This document shows, in pieces, positions 47,469 to 59,400 of a DNA stretch of 64,000 nt. The DNA is from Apostichopus japonicus (taxonomy: Eukaryota > Echinodermata > Holothuroidea > Aspidochirotida > Stichopodidae): the NCBI RefSeq assembly GCF_037975245.1, contig NC_092573.1:1358001-1422000 (forward strand). The letters run 5' to 3'. Both the position numbers and the translations under genes were made by a program. The notes beneath the pieces are model-generated. The model worked only from the letters and a program-made list of their open reading frames with translations, did not search any database and had not been told where the DNA came from. Position 1 is the stretch's first letter. Every line of letters starts with the position of its first letter.

Positions 47469-50400
47469 TTATGCAATCTGATCTTCATGTTGTTCGGGGA
47501 GCGTTCTCCATTTAAATGTTCCATCCGCACCACATGAGTAGAGGTAATTGGGCTGTAGTACTGCTAGTTGTAACACCCCTGTGGTCCCTGGTCGGAAAAA
47601 GCTACCCTTAGGGTGCTGGCCAGCAAAGCAGTGAAGTAGTCCATGGGCCTCCAGTGACCAGACCTAATGGAAGAGACGAATGAATAATTACTTTATTATA
47701 ACCTTTATTTAAATAGAAATAGGATATTCCTACTTCACATTCTGTACTTACAAGGGAAGTGTGACATGAAAGTAACATACACAACAGATTGTCCAAAGGC
47801 AGATTCAGCTTGTAAACATGTAACATTCTCATCTTCAGGGGTGCAACCACTTATCCATCTGGGGGGTGTGGGGGGAGGGGTTATCCCCCTCCCACTAGCA
47901 GACAGAATATCCCAAAAATCCTAGTGTACAGACAACAAATATATGACATGTTCAATGAAACTGCAAGTGTCTTAGAATGCATCATCTCTCACATCTGATT
48001 CATTACATTACATAACCTTAGGCTTGCCTCTAGTTAATACACATTCTGTGTTAGGATAACAACATCTCTGACACTTTACCTTGATGTTACCCTCCGCTGA
48101 ACCACTGACAAAGAAGCTCTCACAAGGACTGATGGCTAGGCTCCTTATGCCAGACTCGTGAGCTTGGAATGTTTGCCTGATCTTTCTCTGACGTAAGTCA
48201 AAGAGAGCAATCTCTCCTCTCTTGCTGCCAGAAATGATGGTCTGTTGCCGGGGGCAATAGATGAGACACGGGCAGCCTCCATCATGACATAAAGATGCTA
48301 GAAAGAGCAAAAACAGTCATTAGTTAGCTATTTAATGAAAGGAACTCCGGAAGAGAATCATGTTGGTAGAAGACTCTTTAAAGAGACATTTCATCATGTT
48401 AGTGTTATACTTACAATATGATGAGTTTTGTGTCTTTAGTTAATGGAAGGTAGTTGGATTATGAGCAATAAAAGCATAAACAGAATCAGCTTCACAGTGA
48501 CCACTTGAGAAGTGAACAACCATAAAATATCATGGAATTGAAGTCACTGCTTTCGAACAATTAGCATGGGAGGCCTTCTATGCAAGACACAAGGTGACAT
48601 TCATAACAGATTTTACCAGACTTTTCCATGTTTTTATGGGCTGTATTCTGCTTAAAAATTAAGCTATTGTATTCAATCTCTATCTGAGCTCTTCCATATA
48701 TAATATTGTCTATAGATGTAAGAACCATAAAACAGGGCTTCTGTAATTATGAATTCTATCTAGCTACATTAAATTGCATTTGGGAATTACCAGAGACTAT
48801 GGATGACAGTTTTAAACAAAAGGTCAGTCAGTGATTCCAGGAATGCAGTGTGATTTATAGATACAAATTTGTTCTCAGATTTTTCATTAACTGGTAGTTT
48901 TTATACTTACTGTGGACCATGCACTTCCTTTTCGGCATCAGCGTATCCCATAAACAAATGTTCTTGTTATCGTTAGAGAAGCCAGCAGTAGCCAGGAAGC
49001 TAGAGCTACCAAGAAACACAAAATCTGATGCCAGCTTGGAATGACACTGCATATTCTGTGCAAGAGAATGAGAAGAGGAGAGAAATCATAACATAGCACA
49101 CAAAGGGGAGGGGGAAAGGGGGAGGAGGTGGAGAGTGTTCATTGGGAGTTGAGGTGAAGTTAGTCTTGGGACAAATAGTTGGATTCACTTTTACTGCAGT
49201 TCTCAGTTGTAGGCACAGAAATCACATTAGAATACTTTAGTATATAAAAAGTTTGGAGTAAGAAAACTATTTTAGGTGTGTTGACACTAACTCTATGACA
49301 TTAGACTGCAGGTTGAATAGAGATCAAAGAGTAAAAGTTTTGTGCTATATAATTACTACTGTGTTGACACACCTGTTTCAAGGTGTGTCAGTGGGACACC
49401 AAGCAAGTGTGTTGAAACAAAGTTTCTGAAATTGCAACTTTCTTTTCTTACTAATTATAAAGTAAGATCAGTGTTTTCTTTGTAAGTTGTAACACTTAGG
49501 TTGATTTCAGTTGTGACAAACTAGTAAACAACGTTACTTTAAGCTATGCCATTATCTGATTGAGTAATGCTTTTTCTCTGTTATATAGAATGTAGGCCCA
49601 GACTACTTCACAGCTGAGTTAGTATAGATCTCCTAAAGTCTAAGGTAGAAAGACGATTGATCCTTTACCAACTTCCTTCCAATAGGGCAGAAGCCAAAAC
49701 TTTTTCTTCATGAAATAGGTGAGAGCAGACTTATAACTATATAAATAGGTACAAAAACTAACTATAGTTGGTATACATTATGTGATCAGAGTAGTAAAAG
49801 CCTCCCATTAATTAATCGTTTAGTGCTGTACTCTTAGATTGGTGTATTAAAATGTTTGTGAGGGATTTGAAAGAGAGAGCAGATTTGAGTATGCCATAGA
49901 ATAATTGTCACTGAGACATACTGTAGTATTAAACACAACAGCCCTTGGCAGGATTACTCCCAGAGCAAATGTATGTATGTATATTTGATCGATCAGATCC
50001 CTATCAATATATCCTCACCTACTATGATTTAGTAGACACTGGATCATTCATCCATATAGGCTTTATCAATCTAGGCTATCCTTAATGGTTTGGTAACGAA
50101 TGGATGGTTTGTTACATCAATATATGGGTGTTTATTTTAATATGGGTGCCAACTTGTGACATAGGCTTCAAATTTTCAAATATGTGATATCACAATAATA
50201 ATGGCATGCATGTGTACTACAACAAATGCAAAGCCAACTAAAAAAAAAATTTTGCTTATAGCTAGCTTGCAATGCAAATAGTATAGGTAAAGTCATAAGA
50301 CAATATCCAAAATATCACGTGTAACAGGGACACCAAACATTATACATTCATCTAGGTCATTCACAGTAAAATCAGCATACACTGTTATATTATTTATTTT

Positions 50401-53400
50401 AACTTAGGTATTAAACATGGTCATAATCCAAGACATCAGTTATTGTCATGCACAACTATAATATTTTAGTAATTCTTGATTTATTTTTCACACGTTACAA
50501 ATTTTGGATATTTCGCAACTGTGAAAGTGATTTTTTTTTTCTGTGATGTTGTCAATCCTTCATACTCACTTAAAATGTGTTTCCATATTATAAAATAATG
50601 ATCTAATTCCCTCTGATATTGACATACAGCTAATTCAGAATACATCACCAAATATACCAGTGGCCAAATGAACAATGCCGAACGTGTAACGGGACACCAA
50701 TATTTTGGTGTCCCTGTTACATCGACATAGGCTTACAGGTATCTCAGTTATATATGTAGTTTGTTGATTTTTTATATTGATAATGATGCTGCATATTATA
50801 TTATCTTTCCTTTACTTCTAAAGGTACTGTATTGTCTGTGCATTTTCTGCAAGAAAGCAATGCTATCAAGCTGATTTACAATTAATTCTACTGTAATCCC
50901 ATAATTTATGTTTCACAAAATGAATGATAAAAGAGAAGGACAAGGAATGAAACAAAGAGGCTGATCAGAGAACTGTGCTGTCATGTTAAACTTTATATAT
51001 AGTACAGATTAACACAACAAAATAACAATGTATGTTCAACTCCAATCATATGTACAAACAAATGTGAATCGCTAATATTCAACCGCATAAATGGACGGTA
51101 AACAAAATTAGTGTACAATAAATGCGGTATAAAAAACTCCATATAATAATTTCCTCAATTGTTCCCATTCAATACCAGTACTGGATAGAGTCATTTAAAT
51201 TTTCAAGATCCAAATTGAGTCATTTCATTACATTTAATGTCATTCATGTTCATCTGTTTCATTTAATAACATATATGAATTTTGCAAATAATTATTCACT
51301 AATCACTTTATCACTTTATTAATTAATTTCTTGTTGTTTTTTTCATTTGCATTGTTCAGCCAATTTCAAATTTGTTTGCATGCAATTGAGACAACAATGC
51401 TATGGTTAGCCTAGCTGATGAATGTAAATAATACATTTCTGCTTGGCATCATCAAGCAGGAGATCCTAAATTATAGCTGTCTCCATAACATACTAACCTT
51501 TATGGATCGAAACAGTTATGGCATCGTTAAGGTTGTTAGATCATTATAAACCACAAATAAACCAGTAACAAAATGTTCATAATGCATGAAGAAAAGCATT
51601 CAAATTGTAACATGGACATAAGGAAGGAAGGAACAATGTGTTAATAGATCCTAGAATGGTGAAACATGAAGAAAAGTATTAATAATGTTGATCACGATGC
51701 TATAGCTGTCCTAGGCATTGGATAAAATCCTGCAAGAAACTGCATAAATTTATTGTGTTAGAACCATTCTCATTTTGTTAGTGACATCCTTTGCTTGTAT
51801 TGAGTTTAAAGCAAAGTGACGGCGACTTATCGGTACAGGAGGATCATCAAGACCTGTTAATATTGAATCTGAAGACACAAGGTCTGTTTCCTCCTTCTCC
51901 GGCCAAATAAATTTATTGTAGGAGCCAGTGGGTTTCATGAAAGTGATAGAACAGGATCCGTTATCAACATCCGTGATAATACCTGGCCACCACTCTTCAT
52001 CATATATTACAGCCACCCACTGCCCACGAGTCCACGTATTTTCCAGAGGAACAGCTGAATGTTATGTCAAGGATATTTAAGATATGGTAATATGGTTTAA
52101 AAAAAATGTGTAGTGAATGCAGTCATCTGGGGTGGATGTAGTTAATTCACTGGGATTGTGGGAAGGAAAACTGCAACTTCACTGCACTACTGTAGTACGT
52201 ATTACTTACTGATAGGTCTGAAACTGAAATGAATACTATAACAATAAAATATATTAAGGATACACTGCGGATGGCGTGGTTCGGCAGCTTCGGGCAATGG
52301 AGACATGTTTCCCTCAGGATGTGCCGTAGAAGTATCATCATCTACTGTAGTTATTAATTAAAGATTATGGATTGTTCGTGAACTTTAATACTTAATATAA
52401 AATCAAAATACAATTTAATGATCAAGTTATATGAACATCGGCATGAACCCTGGCCGTCTCCATGGACTCTAAATATTGTACACACTAATTTTTTGGAATG
52501 GTGGGCTATCTTCCCCCCCCCCCCCACACACACACACACTTCAAATCGGATATGATGCCAAGAATGAAAACAAATGTATAAAGGATACACTCCGGATGGC
52601 ATGGTTGAGCAACATTAGGCAAGTTTCCCTCTGGGCTGGTGGATGAAGTAGCTGGAATACCATGCCCACTGTAGAGACTGACTTTCTTCCACATCTTAAC
52701 ATAAAGAGAGTTTTCGCACAGACTATCGTTGTTGTCAAGGCATGGTGTACAAAAACAGCTCAGATTTCTGGTGGCAATGATTCCATCACTGACAGTTTTC
52801 ACAGAGTGAAGCTTCATTGTTCCAGGAACTGTTTTTACAAGACGGTGATTCCTGTCACGATTAATATCTGATGATGGTACATAAAATATGGTTCTACGAA
52901 AATGTGTGCACATGTCAGATGAGGCATCTTTTGTCAGGTGGTCACAGCAATACTTGTACAAATCCTTAGCACTTTTAATCACACATCTGCCAGTCTTTAC
53001 AGCTGTAGATGCGTGACTTTTGATGACAGCACTCTCCCCATCACTGGCCCCCTTGCCATGCCTTGATCCGGTAAAATTATGCACAATGGGATAGCCAAAA
53101 TCACTAGTAGCATAACTGATATCAGATAGAGGGCCCTTTGACTTATATTGTTGGCCACACCCATCTGAAAATCTATACAGTTTACTAAGTGTTAGGTGTC
53201 TGCTGTTAGTAAGATGATTGCATGCTACATTCTGAAATGCATTCACTGCATGAAAATCATGGACTAGATCATCACTAATAAAGACCAGGCTCTCTGTGAT
53301 TACATCAGAACACCCAGCACATCTATAGTAGGTGACAATTGGATGCACAGTGGCTGAATCTTGCGTCCAATATGCCCCTTGTACCTCATCTTGGTAAGCA

Positions 53401-56400
53401 CATCTATAATTTTCGGCGAAATCAAGAATGCATAAGCAAGAATCTTGTGGAAGATTTGAGCGGATCAATTGCAGTTGTTTATTTTGCCACCCCTTGTTAA
53501 AGAGATGTTCTGCAAAGGGTATACCTTCTTCCTTCAATTCTGTGATAAGCTCACCCATGTTGCCAGACTTTACAATAAGGGTTCGTTTGCGTACATCAAC
53601 CAACTTGTCCACCCCTTTCTGCACTTTCTGTGTGATAAGTTCCCATCGCTTCCACTCAACATTCTGTGTTTCCGTATGTAATAGTGGTTCAATGTGTCTA
53701 TCAAGTTGACTGATACCACAGTTGGTGCATTTTCGTAGAACACATTGTGGATGGTGGAAATCTGCATCCAATTTATCACACATTGTGATACTTGCAAAGT
53801 GATATATGTCTTTGATGGGTGGTACTTTTACAGCTGCCAAGTGTGCGTTGATAACTTTCAGCTTAAGTGTTATGTTTTCGCAATATTCGCAAAGGCACCC
53901 CCTGTATTTTGCCTCTTTTTGTGTCTTAATATGAAGAGGCCTAAGCAAGAAAAACTTTGAAAGACTGATCTTGATCTGTGGGTTCAACAGTTTAAACTGG
54001 TGATAAGCCTTGGTCACTGAACAATCCATAATACTGGTGGGCTTTCCTGATTTTTTGCTGACCAGTTTCTTATCCGGTAACTGGTTGGCCACAGTTTCAT
54101 AGAAATCTTCCACTACCTTCACTATTGACCTCTGTAGCTTTTTTCTTCCCGCCTGGTGTTTAATGGCCTTGCTGATGAGCTTTCTGCTAACACCAAATTT
54201 TTTAGCAGTTGATCTCTGTAACTTGTATCGCTTCACTGAACTGAGTGTCGTTGCTAGAATCTTCCGTGCTTTTGAAAAACGAGATTTAGAAAGCCCTGCT
54301 GAAACTGCCTCCATCACAGCATCTTCCACTACTGTTGCTGGTGACTTAGCATTTTTGAAAGCTTCCATCTTTCTTGGTGAAGCTTTCTCCATTAAGTCCA
54401 GAGCAGTGGTAACATAGTGTGATGGACGTTGAGGCATGCCCCTTCTTGCCCTTTGCAGGCTTTTACGTCTTGCTGCCGGAGTTCTGACATCCAGGCCAAT
54501 ACTGTTCAAAGCTGATTTGGCTTGATGAATTTCCTCGGCCTGTTGCTTTAATGCCTGCTCCAATTCTTTCAATCTACATGCTTCTGTCACTAACTTTGCT
54601 TGCTCAGCTGCAAGTTTTGCTGTCTTTTTTTTTGCTTTTTCCATTGCATATTTATCTCTTCTTCTTTTGTTTATTTCAACTTTCTGTCTTTGTGTAAGCA
54701 GAGCACGCTGGTCTTTCTTTTTTTTTCGCCAGTAAGCCCTTTCCTCTTCCACTCTTTGTCTTGTTTTTGGCTTATTTCTTTCCCCTTTAGAATTGTTTAG
54801 TGCAGCCTCAGCTTCTTTTCTTTTAGCCCTAAGCTTTTGCATTCTGCGAGCACACCCTTTATTATAATTTGTCTTCCTTTCTCTCATTTTTTCTAGTTGT
54901 TCCCTCTCCTCATCAGTCAAGTTCCTTTTACTTTTTAATTCGTCTGCCATCGCCATTTCTAAACGATACAGTCTGCTGTTTATTTTGGCAGCATGCCGGC
55001 GCATATCTTGTCGTTCTTTTTTCCGGTCCGTTTTTCCCTTCCTTGGAGAAACCCTAATTCTTAACTTGAATGGGTTCATGCTGACAATTCCAAATCATGT
55101 ATGCTGGAAGTAAACAGCAAAGGGAATTAGAACAGATAGGCACAGTATCCAACATTTTCTAGGGTGGGGGGGGGGGTGGGAAACAGTTAGCCCCCCCATG
55201 ACTACTGCCCGGCCTGGTGCACTAAACACAATTCCTTGAGCAAATCAAGCACAATCAAAATTCCTTTCTTACTTCTAAACTTTATTTTTAAAACACTAAA
55301 ATATAATATAATGGAAATAATCTTTTATACAGGTAGTAGCCTGCTGTAATTTTTTTGTATAATCTGTCCAAAATAAATTTTTGAGTCGATTACTTATCGA
55401 ACATGGAGCGAATAAAACATTGAAATCAACTTCTTTTTGTTTGGTAATTTTTGTTGTCAACCTTTTACCACACCAACCCGAGGCGATAGGCGCCATACTG
55501 AATATGGAAAAAGAACCCAACGATAATGCGACAATGTAGTGTCGGACTAGGATAACATGTATACGATCGATGCAAGAAAAATTTGGACAGAGCCTTCGGC
55601 CACAATGTACCATTTTTTATATAACCGGGCACATTTTGTGGAAATGAAGGCCCAGGCCCCAGGGTCAGACTAAGAGTAATATAAGAACAGGCTGGTAACC
55701 TATAAGCCTAGCCTACTGTGATAGTTGATACTGTAGTGATGATGCAAAACAAAATTGGACAATATATAGGCCTAGCCTATGGCAACTATTTTAAATATCT
55801 TATCTAACTTATCTAACATACATGAAGCTAGGGCTAGGCTGGTTTGTTTATACTGCACGGTTGGCATTAGAATTAACGTTTCAGCATCAGCAGCGGGACT
55901 GACTATTTCCCCCCCCCCCCCAAAAAAAAAAATTTAAAGAATCTTAGTCTAACTAGCCTAGGCTATACCTACAACGTTGTGGGCATAGGCTAGGCTAGGC
56001 TAGGATCAAGTATGAATTCAGAGGATATCTCTTTTTTTATCGCATGTAATGGGGGACAATTCCCCCTCCAATAAAAGTTAGCATCAACCCTACATACCGT
56101 ACAATGTGATAAAATGGTATGGCCATAGGCCTACGCTAATAATAATTAACGTGAAGCTAACGTAACTAACGCGGGCCTAACTAATGTAAATGCATGCCGA
56201 GACACCACATACTTTTGGGTCTCATGGTTACGTATTGAATGAAATTTTAATAAATCCATTTAGATTACTCGCAAATAAGTATCAAGTGCAACTTATTACA
56301 AAATAAACAAATAAATACGGTATAATAACGATATATCAAGCACTAAAGTACTCACGTAGGTAAAATATTTGTCTGTAAATGTAATTCAAGCCAACGTAAT

Positions 56401-59400
56401 TCTGGACACAACCTTGCGTGGTTTCCAAATCAGATCTTGCCAACTTGTGATTCGTTTTGCCAGGTGTATTACGATGCGAACGACGTACTTTTATCCGATG
56501 TATGATAATATAGACAACAATTAATTGTTCGCTCTAACAATCATAAAATATATATATTATTCATATATATTACGTTATTGTTTCATGTCTAGAAACGTAA
56601 CATTTATAAAAGCGTAACGAGATGGACACAAATCACAATATAGATTACCTTTCTTAAGTTTCCTAAACAGAGGCTCAATTTGTTGTCGCCACGTTCCCGC
56701 CTTGTATGGCCTTACTGTCGTATGTTTTTTCAATACGCTAATATGTTCATAGCGACTACCGTGTGAGTCTTACTAGTGAAAACGTAACTATCTGACTGGA
56801 CACAACATGTTTCTTACGAAAATTAATCTGGCCATAAATTATGAACTGAACACTGCATGAAATTGATCGTTATTCTGAATTAGTTTTGTGTACCTGCAAA
56901 TATATGTAGGGCATAGTAACTTGATCAACCATATTTAATATTTGGATTATTATAACACAAAATCGCGTCTGCATACGTAACTTCGTGGGACACTAAATGT
57001 TACGTTTTCAGTTTAAAGTGGCAGTGTGCCAAATATAAAGAGAACAAATCACACACCTGGAAGTTTAGTGTAGTATGGTTTATATGAGTTTTATTTATCA
57101 TTTGAATAAAAATAATGGTTAATATGATGTTAAAGAATAGGTGCTACAAGCTTTATAATTTTTGTAGAATATTTGTCACACTTATTTGCTATAAATTGTG
57201 GAGACACCACAACATGTTTGTGGCTACCAGCCCGTCTAAAACATGTGAACTATTAATAATGTTAATATTTATGTTCACTTGAACCATATGAATAACTTAT
57301 CATGGATCAACTTATCTGGATTAGTACTAGCAGCTAATTAATTAGGGAAATGTTAGGTAATCTCCAGATATTAGTACTGGCCCCTATAAAAAAAGAAACA
57401 CCCATATATACAGGTATTGATCGATAAGATTCCTATCAAAACATTTTTACAAAGAACTAGACTGTGCATAACATCAAAACATTTTTACAAAGAACTAGAC
57501 TGTGCATAACATCAACATATGTATGTTTTGATTGATACGATTTCTATCGATATTTCTTACCCAGAATGGTTTGGTAACCATTGGACTGTTCATACCCATC
57601 TGCCAAAGACACAGCTGACCATTCTCATCGCTGACACCAAACTTGTTACCTTGATCGTTGACTCTTATTTGAGATACTTTAGGGAACTGTCCAGACCCTC
57701 TATGAGTGTAAAGTTTCTGGTTATGACCCCACTCCCATAGATGAACACTGCCATCACCAGCACCACTCAAATCTGTAATGTAAACCACAGTCATTGAAAA
57801 AGTTAAACCACAGTCATTGAAAAAGTATCTTTAAAACTGATGCAACAAACCTGTTACAGAATCTATGTCAAGCTCAGACTATTAACCTGTCAAGTACCTT
57901 GTGGCTTAAGTAGCTGGCATCTAGTTACTTAAGTATTTAGTTACTTAAGTATCTAGTCACTTAAGTATCTAGTCGCTTAAGTATCTAGTCACTTAAGTAT
58001 CTAGTCACTTAAGTATCTAGTCGCTAGTGCATAGCTTACATAACTGGCTCCTAGTCATTTTAATAAACCAGCGTCTAGTCACTTTAAGTATCTAGTCCAC
58101 TGGTTTATATGAACTCCAACAATGTGGGGCAAACAACTTGTACATCAAGTTACACCCCCCCCCCCCACTTCACAACCATAACCATGTTATACCCATAGCT
58201 AATGATGAACATCAATCCAGCCCTAGATGAACATGCTATGACATAGTTGTATGAGGTACAGTACTTTTGAAAACGCTTTGAAAATGTTCTTACAAAATAA
58301 TACAAGTACAGATTAGACCAGCCATCTGTTCAATGACTTCAGGAATACAAGTCCTTTTTCCTACTTAATCAGCTAAAAACAAAACATTCATTGGTTTGAG
58401 TTGCATTCTATCCAAAAGTTGCTATGCACTTTCTATTTTCTATTCCATTTTCTTGTTCGTTTTTATACTTTACCAGTCAGTTTAGAGTTGTTGGTTTGTT
58501 TTACACATGTACTGAATGTATAAACAGACCTGTTAGAGAGATATTTCATACATATGGTGAAGCTAACGAAGAGTATCAGTACATTTTGTGCTGCTGTTGG
58601 TGTATTTGACACAAATTTGTGATGTATTAAGTAAATGATAAAACTTACAGTAGGGAAGGCTGGGATGAGCAGCTAAACATCTAACATTAGCCAACTGTCT
58701 CTGGGTGATCTGTAAACATCAAATGATACCAATTAAAAATCATTCATTAATGACCTAATTCACCACAAGAAGAACAGGCATTTCTATGAACAAAGGAATG
58801 CATTTCTTTAGCCTATATCCTTCAAAAACAAGAACATTTCCTATGGATATTTGTAAGTGAAGATGTGAGTTATCGGGTGCATTCATTTACAAAAGTATCC
58901 AAACAATACTCCAAACAAGAAAAAAGAAGTTCTGTGCCTGACTTAGCAGAGAGAGTTAACAACACTGAGAGGGTGAATGACAGGTGTAATGGGCTTGGTG
59001 TGAAATTTGTGATGTAATTTGCATAATACATTTATAATTTACGATGATAATCTTCTTTGTGTCGTATACATGATATACTAGCACAACTGGCATGAGATAA
59101 TTCCTGTGGCTGCGTTGCCAAGCAAACCAAAAGTTTACCTTTCCTCTCAAATTTCTTCCACCGGTATCTTTCTTATTAGTTCTTTCATATTAATTCTCCA
59201 ATGAATTTTCATTGGGCTTTATAACCTAACAAGGACAACTTATCTCAATGCAGCGACATCGACACCACCTTTGTTTTTTTCCAGTATTAAGACATAATGA
59301 ACATTATGTTTGTTAAAGGTTTATCTGCCAAACTCTCACCACATTTGTGCCTCTCCCAGTCTGTCCCCCCAGCAGATCTGAGGGCGATGTTGGGTCGTTA

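Larger units (their letters stand above)
49056..50122. other. DMXL intron left of the inserted element
   Basis: No coding exon was recognised. The stretch holds a small inverted repeat near 49365 and the degenerate exon-border copies near 49980-50118. Confidence 0.5.
50123..57406 (-). mobile_element. ~7.3-kb TIR-bounded element carrying a transposase-like gene, inside a DMXL intron
   Basis: The left end TATGGGTGTTTATTTTAATA then TGGGTGCCA (50123-50151) is matched by the reverse complement of the right end, TATGGGTGTTTCTTTTTTTA then TAGGGGCCA (57406-57378). Both ends abut TA, so a TA target duplication is possible, although the local TATA repeat makes the exact border ambiguous. Inside are a minus-strand gene at 51750-55079 and repeats of a GTAAC...GGACAC motif near both ends. 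The inverted ends are seen directly; that they bound one transposition unit is inference. Confidence 0.6.

Noticed and set aside
55296..55613. 105-codon minus-strand frame upstream of the nested gene
   Set aside because: No recognised domain and no donor that clearly joins it to the 958-aa frame; kept only as a possible 5' UTR region.
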